NCBI RefSeq assembly: GCF_910594005.1
Contig: NC_057815.1
Coordinates: 78,849,552 to 78,913,551 of the forward strand
DNA length: 64,000 nucleotides
Reading direction: 5' to 3'
Source: Cervus elaphus
Lineage: Eukaryota > Chordata > Mammalia > Artiodactyla > Cervidae
Shown here: in pieces, positions 42,905-55,304 of the stretch
Numbering within the stretch: position 1 is the stretch's first letter
Layout: every line of letters starts with the position of its first letter
Translations under genes and position numbers: made by a program
The notes under the pieces: model-generated
Databases searched by the model: none
What the model was told of the DNA's origin: nothing
The model's input: only the letters and a program-made list of their open reading frames with translations

Positions 42905-44365
42905 AGTATATCAAGACGTCAGGGTGCCCAGAAACCCAAACGATGATACCTGTTAGTATGCTTGCTGGTTGTCTTCATACCTGCTAGTACACTGCCGGGC
43001 AGGATCATAACATCCACAGAGCTGGATTTGCTCTCCCTTTTTGTGCGTGATGTCAGAGGAGGGGGCTGGAGCTGCAAATATGAAGGAGAAGGAAGTTGTC
43101 ATGGAAACGTCTTCCCATTCCTACTCTGTGCGGCTCATTCATTCCAATGATAGAAGTTCTGCTCACTTCCATACGGGATGCGGAGTGGGGGGAGTTAAGG
43201 AAGGAGTAGGATTCAAGGGGGTGGTGAATTTAGTCATTTATTCAGTATCACTTCAGTACTTGTCCCCTGGATGGTGGATGAAGGTTGCTGACTGGTGGCT
43301 CCATCATCCAGGACCTTGGCTCATGACAGGATAAAGTTGGGAAAGGAGCCAATCGAACAGCAGTAAAAGTGTTTGCCCTAAGCTTAAGGGTCCTTAATGC
43401 CAGGACCTTCTCTCTACCAGCTAGAATTGGGGACGGAAGGATAGACTCTGAGAGTGAAGAGTGTCAGGCAGCAGGCTATGCTCACCCTGAGCACATGAAA
43501 TTGGGCCAAAACTAGATATTTATTTCTGCCTGTCTTCCCGGCTCCAGTGCAAACCTGTGGCTTGGCTGCTCTTTGGCTCAGGAGGTGACCTTTGCATGGG
43601 AGAGGGCAGGGAGCATTTCTTCTGGGTGCCCTCCCCGAAGGGAGGAAGCAAAGGCCCCTGGAGACTTCCGACTCAGCCTGCAGGTAGGCAGCTGGGCGTT
43701 TGTCCTGGGAGCAGCGACTCATCACAGAGCCCCATCTGTTTCAATTTCAGTACATCTTTCTGCACTTGAGTAGGTCTGCAGTGCCTTCTAGAAGAAACCA
43801 CTCATCAGTAGTGGATCCAGGCAGCATCTTCTACTTGCTCTCTGAGAGAGAACCCATCAAGATATTAGAGTGGGGATGATAAGGCCTCTTCACAGGTGTT
43901 CACCATTGTGCAACCTGAGATGCCAGGGAGAAAGGAACAATTCCATGCACCTCAGACCTGGTCTCTTGCCTCTGGCTTGGAAGATCATTTCTAGCCAGGC
44001 CCCTGGCTCCAAAAGTGTCAAATGGTGTAAATACTGTATGCCAGTTACAAATGTTCCCATTGTTGCATGTGTCCAGTTCATGAATCAGATTCCAACAGAG
44101 CTGAGCATCATCTTACAGTCTATAGCAGACCAGCTGATGTCAGCCCCTCAGCCACCAGTGAGTTTCAGGGCCACACTTTCCTACTAGGGGAGGACAAGGG
44201 TATAGGTACCCACAAGAAAGCTGGTCACATAGACATAAAGCAGAGTTTGGAGAGACAAGTAATACTGCCATAGAAATCTCCTGCCCAGAACTTCATCTTT
44301 GTAGTGGATTCTCTGTGATGGAACTAGTTATCTTCCCAAGGTCAGCCTTAGGGGTCAGATTCATC
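42905..44365. other. CD44 intron 1, no recognised element
   Basis: About 1.46 kb of apparently unique sequence; small ORFs only. Confidence 0.4.
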
Positions 44366-44374
44366 CCTCTAGAC

Positions 44375-44547
44375 CAGCAGTCCCCAACCTTTTTGTCACC
44401 AGGAGCCAGTCTCATGGGCAGCAATTTTTCCATGGATAGGGTGGGGAGATGGTTTTAGTTTCACCCACTGCTCACCTCCTGTGCAGCCCAGTTCCTAACA
44501 GGCTGCAGACTGAAACTGGTCCATGGCCCAGGGGTTGGAGACCTTTG
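44375..44547. mobile_element. hAT-type DNA transposon fossil, 173 bp, exact 8-bp target duplication
   Basis: Ends CAGCAGTCCCCAACC and GGTTGGAGACCTTTG are imperfect inverted repeats; flanked by identical CTCTAGAC at 44367-44374 and 44548-44555. Internally deleted relative to the 340-bp relative at 11872-12211. Confidence 0.92.
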
Positions 44548-44689
44548 CTCTAGACTTCCTCAAGTGACTTTTGCTTTGCCCTTTTGTCTACTAGTTGTTT
44601 CTCCCTGATAATTCGTGAAAACCCCACAAGCGTATTTCTATCTAACAAATTCAAAGGATGCTGCAGAGCTATCTTATGGTCTCTGTTCT

Positions 44690-44832
44690 CTTTCACAGGT
44701 GAGTCTATAAGCTCCTTAGGGAAAAGCTTATGTTTTATGTACATCATGTACAATTTTGTATCCTTGAGGTTCCTATCTGTCAGTTTCTCAATTATAGTAG
44801 ATGTTCAATAAATGTTGGGCTGAATGAATGAA
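44690..44832 (+). repeat. L2 LINE 3' end
   Basis: CTATAAGCTCCTTAGGGAAAAG to TAGATGTTCAATAAATGTTG and TGAATGAATGAA. Confidence 0.8.
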
Positions 44833-44834
44833 AG

Positions 44835-46045
44835 TTCTAGATTTGGCTAGCAAAGCCATCTTTATCATTTACCTTTTGTGATGTTCATAGGTTCTGGCTA
44901 ATGTTTTTTCATCTTTTTAAATCTTTCTGATCTATAGAAACCTATTGTTTTTTTTCCTCGTGCTTCCTATACTCACATCTCTTTGACATCACTTTACTCT
45001 GCATTCTTTCTAATTTGAGTGTGTCTTTCTTTGAGTTTGACATATCAGGCAAGGCAGGAGAAGTTTAGAGCTCACTGGGTTTTGTCCAGTATGGTGACCA
45101 AGGATCTTAATTTCCTAGAGGTCTGTCTGCCTCTCGGCCCCAGCACTGCCAAATCTGACCTCATGTACACAGAACCTAAGCCTCAAAATCGTGTTCCAGT
45201 GACACTCAGAGAAAAGAGGTGGGCTTTTTGGTCACTATGTTAAAAGGAAACAAGGGAGGAGTTCTCTCTTTCAATGGTTTAAAGACCTTCTGTACCGAAC
45301 CAGCTGTTCCATGTGGTGGGATGGGAATGAGAAGGTTGGCTTTGGAGGAGGGCTGTGTGGAAGGAAGAAGGGCTGTGAAACAAGTTGATCCTCCTCCTGG
45401 GCCCATTAGAGCAGCATGAGCCCCAGTGGTCGCACACATTGTCTAGAACAACGCTCAGCACCTAGTGTCTGGAGCTCGGGTCTAGCACACAGAAGGCGCC
45501 TCAAGTATAGAGATGACTATAATTCTTTAGCGCCTCTCTGTAGCTGACTCACACTGTGATGCAGAGCCAGTCATTTTACTCCAGTTTGCCTCCAATTTTC
45601 CGTGTGTCAGATGAGACAGCAGGATTTTAGTTGGTTTGTGCAGTCCTTTCCCAGCCTCACATTCTGTAAACCCACCATTCTGCAGGCCCATGAACACCCA
45701 AGCCTCATAAAAGTTAATGCAAGGAATAACAAACTATGGTGCAGTCCCTCCCCCCTCCGACTGCCCCCCAACACACAAAAGTGATGCCTGGTTTGTATTA
45801 AATATCAGAAGTGAATGATTAACCCACACCAGAAACAAGCCTATGGACCGAGTTATACTCTAAATGCCAATTGGCCGGATGGACTCCTGGGCCAAGGTGC
45901 TCTGCTCAGAGGACTCCGCCAGATCCTTCTGACCACTTGTGGGTAAGCAGATGAAGTCTAAGCCAGAGAAGTTAGCAACAGGTGTCAGTCCCACAGCTAA
46001 AACTGCCCAAAGCCAGTCTTGGGATTAGCCACAGGATCCAGATAC
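44835..46045. other. CD44 intron 1, no clear repeat
   Basis: AP-1 heptamer at 45545-45551. Weak MIR/L2-like patch at 45450-45520. Confidence 0.4.
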
Positions 46046-46049
46046 AATA

Positions 46050-46246
46050 GGGCTTCCCTTGTGGCTCAGCTGGTAAAGAACCCACCTGCAATGCAGGAGA
46101 CCTGGGTTCAATCCCTGGGTTGGGAAGATTCCCTGGAGAAGGGAATGACTACCTACTCTGGCGTTCTGGCCTGGAGAATTCCATGGACTGTATGGTCCAT
46201 GGGGTCTCAAAGAATCGGACAAGACTGAGCAACTTTCACTTCACTT
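46050..46246 (+). repeat. Bov-tA SINE with target duplication
   Basis: Flanked by CCAGATACAATA (46038-46049) and CCAGGTGCAATA (46247-46258). Confidence 0.95.
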
Positions 46247-46249
46247 CCA

Positions 46250-46690
46250 GGTGCAATATTCTTTGAACAAACATTGCTTCAAGAGGCTAGAGAAGTCAAC
46301 CCCTGAAGAACAGAAAAGATTGTGTCCTTCACTCTCAAAGCTCCATGAACACATTGGATTTCTCAGCTTTCCTTAAGGGATCCCTGTAACATGTTGGTGC
46401 AAAATGAACCACAGTATTCAGCCAAAGCAGTGCTTAGAGGATGAGCTGTAGCATCCTAGGGAAAAGAACTAGGATGGCCATGGGAATCTGAAAACAAAAC
46501 AAAGAAATATGTATATAACTAAGGTGGCATAAGTAGTCTTTTGAGATGGTGAGTTGCTGCTTCCATGGAGAAACTTCCAGACTCCTACTAAGATATTTAT
46601 TTCTTTTCTGTGGAACCAGAGAAACTTCCTGCTCAGTGAGGGCAGGAAGTGGGAAAGGAAATTAGAAAGACTACATTACTTAGGAGTTTG
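46250..46690. other. CD44 intron 1, no recognised element
   Basis: Nothing recognised. Confidence 0.4.
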
Positions 46691-46704
46691 TCCAGGTGAT
46701 AAGT

Positions 46705-46910
46705 TGGGTTTTCCTGGTGTCTCATATGGTAAAGAATCAGCCTGCAATGCAGGAGACCTGGGTTCAATCCCTGGGTCGGGAAGATCCCCTAGAGAAGGAA
46801 ATGGCAGCCCGCTCCAGTATTCTTGCATGGAGAATTCCATGGAGCCTGGCAGGTTTGTCTGTGGGGTCTCAAAGAGTCAGACATGACTGAGCAACTAAGC
46901 CGTCACTTCA
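46705..46910 (+). repeat. Bov-tA SINE with target duplication
   Basis: Flanked by AGGTGATAAGT (46694-46704) and AGGTGGTAAGT (46911-46921). Confidence 0.94.
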
Positions 46911-47214
46911 AGGTGGTAAGTCAGAGACTAAATGCTCTGTTGGGATTCTGATCTTCTGTCGGTCACTGAAAACCCTTGTCAGATCACAGTGCATCCTGGG
47001 TGTGCCCTGTTTCATATCCATCTAGAATCCACTGACCAGAAGTTGAAATACTTCTGAATGGATTCAGTTCTGTCATTAGCATTGCTCTCGGTAATTGCTG
47101 GGTATGGTCCAGTCATCTGTATATCCAGTCAATCCCCCAGACACTGCCTTCAAGGAGAAGTGAGAACCACATGTGGCCAGCGGAGGCTCAGCATTTTTCC
47201 ATCTTAGTTACAGG

Positions 47215-47330
47215 ATGACTGTGGGCAAGGTTTTTCCTTTATTAGTTGCCTCTGTTTCTCTGGGTGTAAAATGGAGATAAACCCACCGACTGAGTAAATG
47301 CACTAAAAACGATTATGTGATTGGCTTTGT
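47215..47330 (+). repeat. MIR SINE
   Basis: TGACTGTGGGCAAGG, CTCTGGGTGTAAAATGGAGAT. Confidence 0.7.
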
Positions 47331-47496
47331 GGAAAGAAGTTAGGAAGTAGGTCTAGTGTCTGTCCTCAGAGAATTTACTGTTTGGTGAAAGAAGAACTAA
47401 ACAAGTGAAGAAAGTATATAAAAGAGCAGACATTTCTGTGTGTGGCAATTGTGTAGGATGGTTTCATGGAAGCAGTAAAATTTGAGGATGAATTGA

Positions 47497-47700
47497 GCGT
47501 GAGGCTCAGAGGTTAAAGCATCTGCCTGCAATGCGGGAGACCTGGATTCGATCCCTGGGTTGGGAAGATCCCCTGGAGAAGGACATGGCAACCCACTCCA
47601 GTATTCTTGCCTGGGAAATCCCATGGACGGAGGAGCCTGGTGGCCTACAGTCCACGGGGTTGCAAAGAGTCGGACACGACTGAGCGATTTCACTTCACTT
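47497..47700 (+). repeat. Bov-tA SINE, little diverged
   Basis: Close to the consensus form through GTCGGACACGACTGAGCG; the very start of the head is altered. Confidence 0.94.
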
Positions 47701-47704
47701 CAAG

Positions 47705-48160
47705 AAGATGAACAGAGAAAGGAGAGCAACTTAAGGAAGCATTAAGAATGAACTGAAATTTTAAAGTTGGGCAAATAAGTATGACTTGATTGGGGTCAGT
47801 AAGGGGCTCCGTGCACTTTAATTAAGAGACACCATGTTGAAGAACAGTGAAGGATGAGGTTGGACAGACTTCAAGTGATCAAGTGGCACCATATATGAGA
47901 TTCCATTCCAGAGACTTAGAAGTTCTCATGACACCCTCTTTAGAGAGTGCTAGACAGAGTTCAGAAAAAGGTCAGTTCCAACATTGGTTGAGATAAAAAC
48001 TTTGGCAACTTTTGGCAGTTTAAGAGAATCGCAAACAGGCTCTACGGCAGGGCAGCAATAGCAAACAGATTTCAGCTCCTGTATTGTTTCCCATTGATGA
48101 TTACTCGAGGCTGCCTGAGAGGCTGTGCTAAGAAGCCAGACCTTGGCTCAGCTGCAAAGA
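47705..48160. other. CD44 intron 1, no recognised element
   Basis: Nothing recognised. Confidence 0.4.
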
Positions 48161-48162
48161 TT

Positions 48163-48272
48163 GCATGCATGCGTGCTAAGTTGCTTCAGTCATGTCCGAC
48201 TCTCTTTGCAACTCTATGGACTGCAGTCCTCCAGGCTTCTCTCTCCATGGAATTTTCCAGGCAAGAATATTG
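48163..48272 (-). repeat. Bov-A fragment, part of a compound SINE
   Basis: ATGCATGCGTGCTAAG start, then a Bov-A body broken at CAAGAATATT directly into the next SINE. Confidence 0.88.
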
Positions 48273-48548
48273 GTGGTGGTGGTTTAGTCGCTAAGTCGTG
48301 CCCGACTCTTGCGACCCCATGGACTGTAGCCCGCCAGGCTCCTCCGTCCATGAGATTTCCTCAGCAAGAATCCTGGAGTGAGTTGCCATTTCCTTCTCCA
48401 GGGGATCTTCCCGACCCAGGGATCGAACCTGGGTCTCCTGCATTGTAGGCAGACTCTTTACCTTCGCGGCACAGAGATCGAACCCATGTCTCTTATGTCT
48501 CCTGCATTGACAGGTGGGTTCTTTACCACTAGTGCCACCTGGGAAGCC
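48273..48548 (-). repeat. Bov-tA SINE with duplicated head segment
   Basis: Bov-A body and reversed head, after which a second partial head (GATCGAACCCATGTCTC...) ends GCCACCTGGGAAGCCCAC. Confidence 0.9.
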
Positions 48549-48909
48549 CACAGAGAGTGCTGAGGTCAATTAATGATGTCTGTTATGGGCACAGTATGGA
48601 GGATTTGACCTCCTGTATCACACAGACATCACCGCAATAGAGCGGCAGGCTTTTCTAGTGTAACTTTCTGATAGTGTGTGTAACGCTGAGAGTTTAGCCC
48701 ACTTAATCTGGTTAAATAGCCATACCATAGACTCAGTGTCCTTCCAGAATGGCATAAATGCAGCCTCTTTCCCAGAGCAGTTTGGTCCCCTGAGCCCTCT
48801 CTTCTGATTCATTCACATTCTGTTTTCCTATCAACTCTAGTGAAGTAAGGTGCTTGGAGCCAGGAATCTCCTCTGTTTGAACAAGGGCCAGACCTCATGG
48901 CCAAGGGTA

Positions 48910-49060
48910 GCTTCTCGCGTCAACTTCTTCATCTGTAAACTGAGAAGACGAAAATGATTCCTCAGCCATGGGGATGATAGCTAACTCATGTTAGTTAAAG
49001 CCTTTGAAGATGAAAGGGTTGTATGTGCATGTTAATTACAGCTTTTATCAGCCCTGGAGC
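48910..49060 (+). repeat. MIR-like SINE
   Basis: CTTCTTCATCTGTAAACTGAG then GGGGATGATAGCTAACTCAT. Confidence 0.6.
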
Positions 49061-49359
49061 CTCTGCATTCTCAGCTGCTACAGGGGGGCTCTCCCTTGCC
49101 TCCTAGATAACAAACAGTAGTAACATTCCACAGGCTGGCCCCACTGGAGCATCCAAGTCAAGAAGGCTGGGTTCTGAACTCAGACTGGTCAGCCCACTCT
49201 GAGCCGCTCCAGTTTCCCCCTGTTCATACCCAAGGGAAAAAAGCAAGCTCACTGCCTGGGCAGGTAAGATAAGGTAGAACCAAAGGATAAACAAAGGCTC
49301 CATCAGGAGTCTACTGGAAATAGCCCCTGGGTGAGATTAGGACACTGCTCTAATTCCCA

Positions 49360-49460
49360 GCGTGTCAAAGCCTAATTGTGTGACCCTGGGCTGCTGGCTT
49401 TATCTGTCTAATGTTTCAGTATACTATGTGAAATGGCATGGTGGTAATAATCCCTCTGCC
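49360..49460 (+). repeat. MIR-like SINE
   Basis: AATTGTGTGACCCTGGGCTG followed by CTTTATCTGTCTAATG. Confidence 0.5.
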
Positions 49461-49464
49461 TCTC

Positions 49465-50035
49465 CACCTCTACCTGCTGGTAGAAAAGTGTTTTGTGCTG
49501 GTAGGCAGAAACATGTGATGTTGAAACTACAAGGTTCTATTATTACCTGAAGTCACTTTCACCTTTATCTCTGTCTCCTGTTGCTGGTTGACCCCAGTCA
49601 TTGAAATTGTAGTCTTCGGAATGCTCACCCGTCTCCTATGTGCTGCCCTCCTCTCCAGGGTAGCGCTTATCTAGGGCCCTTGGTACGTGCTCAAGTTCTT
49701 GATCCTGCTGTTTCCGGAGGTGGGCAGACACAGCCAGCCTGCAGGGGATTGCGGTGCCCTGCCAAGTTCTGTCACAATACCCCTATGCAGTGACTCAATC
49801 AAAGTGCTGGAGGCAAATGAGGGAGGGTTTTCAGATGCTTTGCCAGGGCTTAGAAGGTGCAAGGCTGAGCTGCATCCTATAGCAGCACTGAATTATGGAT
49901 CCAAAGAGGGAGAAGAGGAGAAAGGGCCCTGAGTGAGAAGTTTTCAGGATCTGGTGACACAGAGCCAATGATGATGGCGTGGCAGCATGGGGAAAGGTGC
50001 TGAAGATTACAGAGTCCACCTCTTTCTTTTGGATG
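49465..50035. other. CD44 intron 1, no recognised element
   Basis: AP-1 heptamer at 49791-49797. Confidence 0.4.
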
Positions 50036-50039
50036 ACTA

Positions 50040-50145
50040 TGGGAAGGCCATCTTGAAGACTGCACATGACTTGCCCAAGGTCACACAACTGGTTAGAGTC
50101 AAAACTCTGGTTTCTGACGCTCCATCCAGTCCCCTTTCCATTTCA
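50040..50145 (-). repeat. MIR SINE
   Basis: CATGACTTGCCCAAGGTCAC and ACAACTGGTTAGAGTC. Confidence 0.75.
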
Positions 50146-50479
50146 TCCCTTGATGATAGGAAAGGGCACTAGACAGGAGGACACATGGCTGACCAGGGCC
50201 AGGAGATGTGAAGGGACAAAGAGGAAGAGAAAATAGTCCTGGGTTTTAGGCTTTGTGTGTGCATGTGTGACACAGTGGGAAATGGTGCAGATGTTTATAC
50301 TCTGCTGGGGCCGTCACTGTTCTCGGATCTGGTTTCCTGTGTAGTTCCTTGTGCATGCATACTTGGTGTTTGTTTTGATCCTTTATGACTCAATGAACCT
50401 TTGGAAACCAAAAGGCCCAGCATCACCTGGCCTAGCTCTTACCTATCCTCTCTGAGCAGTCAGTGGTTTTCAAATGGTG

Positions 50480-50625
50480 CATTTGTTTACTCAACATGCA
50501 TTGACTGAATACCAATATATGCCAGGCACTCTGCCAGGCACTAGGAATACAACCTTAAACAAGAGACACACAGTTGCTGCTGTGATGGGACTTACGCTCT
50601 AGCTGGGAAGACGCCGTAAACAACT
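50480..50625 (-). repeat. L2 LINE 3' end
   Basis: TTGACTGAATACCAATATATG, CCAGGCACTAGGAATACAAC and TGGGACTTACGCTCTAGCTG. Confidence 0.82.
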
Positions 50626-50629
50626 CATT

Positions 50630-51570
50630 ACACCCTTGTTTAATTACACTTGTGGTCAGAGCTCAGAAGGAGAAGTACAGGAGCTTGTGAGAGCATGTAA
50701 CAGGGAGACTGTGCCTGATTTGGAGCATCAGAGAAGACTTCTCAATGAATAGCATGAGTGTGTTTGCAGGATTTCTGCAGCTCCATGTCGGGGGAGGGGG
50801 CGGGGTTGGGGCTACCTGTTGGACTCCTCATTCCCACCAGCTTTCAAGTCCAGGGGACAGTTTGGTAAGTGGGGTCAGAGCTCCTCATCACAACTGTAGC
50901 CACAGCAGCTCCTGTTCTGGCTGCCTCACACAGGGTCCTCTGAACAAGAGGGCCAAAAAAGAAGGTTTTATTCCTCAAAATTCTGAAAGCAATAGGTTTG
51001 TCCTACCTGCCCTGCAATAGACAGTGCTGGGAAGAGAACCATGAGAACCTCCAAGTTGACTCAGACTTTTAGAAGTATATGTTGGGGAAATGAAGGAACC
51101 CAAACTCTGGGAAACAAAAAGTATCATTTTTCCATGGGAGAAAAATTCATAATTTATGTAGGTATCTTGAGCATTAAGCCTTGGGTTAGGGTCAAATTTG
51201 GTCCATTTTATTGGAAGTTTCTTGGTCTTGTTTTGAACACTTTGGTGGCAAGAGTTTGAGGCCAGGGTCTGATTGATGTGTCCCTAGGGGGTGGTTTGTA
51301 GGATGACTTCCAGCAGCTATGCAGGTGCATTGACTGGGTCCAGGCAGGAGGAGCAGGCAAGAGCCCTAGAATTCAGATGTCCAACTATTTGACTACAAAA
51401 GCCTCACTTTTTAAAAATCTCTTTGTTGGAGGTAAATACTTGGAGATGACCAGAGTGGACTCTATCAGGAAGGTGAGATAGATGTGGTAAGGAAAAAACA
51501 AAAACAACCCCCCCCCCCCGCCCCCCGCCACAAAGCATCACTTAGAATGCTTTCAGGTAAAAGCACAGGC
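50630..51570. other. CD44 intron 1, mostly unique, ends in C-runs
   Basis: Holds the G-quadruplex motif at 50790-50811, an AP-1 heptamer at 51057-51063 and a C-rich run at 51508-51529 (12 C, then 6 C). Confidence 0.45.
50790..50811 (+). other. G-quadruplex motif in CD44 intron 1
   Basis: Four G-runs of 5, 5, 4 and 4 with loops of 1, 1 and 2 nt within 22 bp; very short loops predict a stable parallel quadruplex in DNA and in nascent CD44 RNA. Confidence 0.75.
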
Positions 51571-51571
51571 T

Positions 51572-51757
51572 GGGCTTCCCAGATGGCACAGTGGTAAAGA
51601 ATCCGCTTGACAATGCAGGAGACACAGGTTTGATCCGTAGGTCAGGAAGATCCCCTGGAGTAGGAAATTGCAACCCATTCCAGTATTCTTGCCTGGAAAA
51701 TTCCATGGACAGCGGAGTCTGGAGGGCTACAGTCCATGGGGTCACAAAGAGTCAGAC
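51572..51757 (+). repeat. Bov-tA SINE
   Basis: GGGCTTCCCAGATGGCACAG to GGTCACAAAGAGTCAGACG. Confidence 0.93.
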
Positions 51758-51759
51758 GT

Positions 51760-52405
51760 GTGCATACACACACATGCACAATGCTAATAGTATTTATCAA
51801 TTAGCAGAGTATAGGCACCAGCCATCCAGATGATCAGTTAGAAACAACTGTGTCTTCTAAACAAGAACAAATTCAGATTATTCCCCCTCCCAGTGATGAT
51901 GATGGCATCCTTTTCCTTTTGTTCAGATGTGCTTTCTTGGGTTGGAGAGATAAGGATGGAGTTATAGCTATCATGGTTGAACAAAAGCTACAGCCCATCT
52001 ATGCATCAAACCATGATGTGTGAGTCCCATGGAATTGCTATCTGTCATATTTCTTGGTATACCCACATCAGTGCATGTCAGCTGCTATCACTGTAAGTAA
52101 CAGATTATCAACCCTCATAAATTGTTATCTAGCACAGCAAGAAGTATGGAAACAGGATGATTCCAGAAGCTCAATGATGTTATCAAAGATCCAGTTTTCT
52201 TCCAGCTTTCCACTCTGCCCCTCATAGTGTCTTCCTATAGTTTAGCCTCCTTCATGGTCCCAAATTGACTCTCACAGTTCCAGGCATCCTACGGAAAAAC
52301 AAAACAAAAAGCAGTGTCTACCACCAGAAGAAGGGATACTTATTCATAAATATCTCTTCTAAAAAAGTGGAAGGATGGCTTTTCCAGAAGTCCGTAATTG
52401 ACTTC
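51760..52405. other. CD44 intron 1, no recognised element
   Basis: Nothing recognised. Confidence 0.4.
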
Positions 52406-52406
52406 C

Positions 52407-52530
52407 CTTGGAGAAGGAAATGGCAGCCCACTCCAGTACTCTTGCCTAGAAAATCCCATGGATGGAGGAGCCTGGTGGGCTACATTCCATGGAGTTGCAA
52501 AGAGTCAGACTTGACTGAGCGACTTCACTT
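52407..52530 (+). repeat. Single Bov-A unit without tRNA head
   Basis: GGAGAAGGAAATGGCAGCCC to GACTTGACTGAGCGACTTC. Confidence 0.9.
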
Positions 52531-52534
52531 TACT

Positions 52535-53235
52535 TCTCATTGAAAGAATGGGGTGCTATTCCCCAGGAGACCCACACTAACCGGATCACTGGCAAGGAGA
52601 ACTCTGACCACAGTGCTCAACTTAGACCAGTCATGATCCACCCAAACGAGTTAGGAGTTGGTGGCCTCGTCTTCCCTGAAGCACTTTCAATTAGAAGAAT
52701 TTTATTGCATTGGTAGCAATGTCTCTTATAATCAATAAGGCACTAAGGGAGTCGACACAGCTGGTAGAGTTTGATCTACAATTCTATGTAGGCAAAAGAA
52801 AAAAGGCAAGTTCTTGTGTTTTCTAAGTCACACCCTCACGCTTCTCTCGAAGACACACCTCACTGACAAAGAGTTCACATGGGGGACACACTGCAGTTGG
52901 AGGCTTGGATGGTCTGGGTTTATACTCAATCACGATAGCTATAACTTTATCTTTTTCTCTCTCCAATAAAAGCATATCAGGGAATAACCTTAAATCTGTT
53001 ATAATTTACAAGAAATAGCCCATCTTTTGCACACTTGAGAACTTTATTATTAGAAACTCATCATTCCAGCTCATCTCAGCGCTGCTGGAGCTGCACTTTG
53101 CTGAAGACCATGAGTCTGTAGTGATGCATTTAAAAAGAATTACTGCGACCTTGGAAGAGCATCTCTTCCTGTAAATTATGAGATGATGACCCCCAAGGGA
53201 GAAAGCAGGCTTCCCTTTTCAAAAACTACACTCCT
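52535..53235. other. CD44 intron 1, no recognised element
   Basis: Nothing recognised. Confidence 0.4.
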
Positions 53236-53239
53236 GGAG

Positions 53240-53440
53240 TGTTTTAATGTGTGTGAAGTGTGTTCAGCTCCATTATCTAATCCAGCACTGACATCAACTT
53301 CCCACTTAGCATTATTACACTCCTGTAGAGGAGAGACGTTTAATGATTTTCCCAGGATCACAGAATTGATGCAGATTCAGGATTTGAATCCTAAGTTCTC
53401 CACTGTCAGAGTTGGTGTTCCTGCAACCACACTGTGTTGA
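53240..53440 (-). repeat. MIR SINE
   Basis: TTTCCCAGGATCACAGAATT, GGATTTGAATCCTAAGTTCT. Confidence 0.7.
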
Positions 53441-53444
53441 CTCC

Positions 53445-54055
53445 CCATGGATCAGACTTGCTTCAGGGAATCTAAATTAACTACTGAATTTTGTATGGAT
53501 AATTGCTCTTTCATAAGAAGAAAAACTCCTTCCAAATATTAATAGTTTCTGAGTCCAAAGCTCAAAGGTCTAACATCTTAACATTTTGATTACTCCAAAG
53601 ATAGACAGGTGGGTTTTCTGGGCCAGTGTCCTGCCTCCATGCAGTGTGCTCATGAATCTAACAGCTTGGAGGGAAACTCAGAATTTTTAAATTTGTTTTC
53701 CATTCCTTTTTATCACTTAAGTATCATTAAAGGATTTATGAGGACTGAATCCAGGGGAGAGAAACCCAGGGGATGTTTAATGTGGACCTCAAGAATGTGA
53801 TGGTTTCTGACTCAGGAAGGGGGCCTTGCTTCTCAAAATCTAATGATGAAAGAGCGAGAGGAAATGGATTCTATCAAACTGAAATGATTTACACTTTATT
53901 CTGAGGGTGAATTTCCTGACTGCGAGGCCTGCTGAGCCTGGCCGCTAGTTCCCTGTCTGTCCTTCAGTTCTCAGCTGAAACGACAGTGCCTCGGGGAGGC
54001 ATCTCTTGGGGACAGCAGAGGCCTTGGGGACGAAAGGCTTCCCTTTAAACCAAGC
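53445..54055. other. CD44 intron 1, no recognised element
   Basis: AP-1 heptamer at 53808-53814. Confidence 0.4.
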
Positions 54056-54059
54056 GTCC

Positions 54060-54245
54060 AGCACGTTTCACTTCTGTTACAGCATTTGTTGTGCCGTGTT
54101 GTTGCCTTGTTGAGTGTTTGTCTTCTTCCCTGGACCATCGTCTGCTTTGGGGCAATGACCTTTCTGACCTTTTTCAGTGCCCTGGTATCAGTGCCTAGCA
54201 CAGTGCCCATGGGGGCACTGGATAAAACCTTGTTGAATGAATAGA
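54060..54245 (+). repeat. L2 LINE 3' end
   Basis: GTGCCTAGCACAGTGCCCATG then TTGTTGAATGAATAG. Confidence 0.8.
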
Positions 54246-54371
54246 CTTGGAATTGGTCTTCTCTTTTCTGAAGGCCTGTATCCACTTTACTATTTGGTTG
54301 GATTTGTGAGATTGTGGCTTACCCTGTTGGATTCAGTCTGTGATGACCAAATTCAGTTAAAAAAACAATTT

Positions 54372-54518
54372 TATGTATATATGTATCCATGTGTCTATTA
54401 TGTATCTGTCTGTTCATCCATCCATGTATCTATCATATATATCTATCATCTATATCTATCTGTTGGTCTATGTACCTATCCATCCATGTATGTATCATCT
54501 GTCTATTTATTTATTGGA
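54372..54518. repeat. ATCT/ATCC-type microsatellite
   Basis: ATCCATCCATGTATCTATCAT and many CTATCTATC variants; degenerate. Confidence 0.85.
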
Positions 54519-54519
54519 G

Positions 54520-55300
54520 TAAGAGACAAATTTGCTTAGAAAGCAAATGAGGGTCAGCAAAGAGGCCACATCTTTTCTCCTTCCTTTGTGACTGGGCACC
54601 ACCCCAATTTCCATTCCTCTTGGCTATCATCACTTAGATATAGTCTCTTCCATGGTTTCCTGCAAAGGCTCCAAACAGAGGCTGAATATGTGCAGTGTTC
54701 AGGATGGTTGTGAAAGACAAGGGGGAAACATGTTCTGCTGAGGGGGAGAAGAGATGGAGCAAGGTTTGGGGAGGCAAGCCTTAGATATTCTAGATTCTTC
54801 TTACTGGGGACAGAGGGTGGGGCTCCCCATGGCTCTCTTTTGAAACTTGTTTGGGGCAGCTCAGTTTCCTTACAGAAAAACATCATCAGATAATCTCCAG
54901 CCTTCCTTAAGAACTGTTTCTCAGGGTAGAGGAAAGGTACCCTATTATCTGTTTGAGCTTCCTGTTATTTGTATTGCCAGGAAGGCTAAAGTCAACAGCT
55001 ACTTCTGTATTCTGTATTGTTTGCATTGTTAAAATCTTTGGGAAACTCATCCGGTTTCTTCTCCAGATGAGCTTCCCAGACCCTCTGGAAGACATTTAGA
55101 AACAGGCATCTTTTCAAATAGGCCATCAAGAAATAGTTTCTCAAAGTCAGGTTCTCTGTCTTCTTCTAAAGGCTACATTAGAGAATGTTTACTCATCATC
55201 CTTGTAGTTAGGAGGACTGACTGTCAGTTCAGCCTCTGGGCTAAGCACTGAGTTCAGGGGTTCATGAGTGGGGTCTGAGTCTGGTATCCCAGGCTCTTAG
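54520..55300. other. CD44 intron 1, no recognised element
   Basis: Nothing recognised. Confidence 0.4.
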
Positions 55301-55304
55301 AAAG

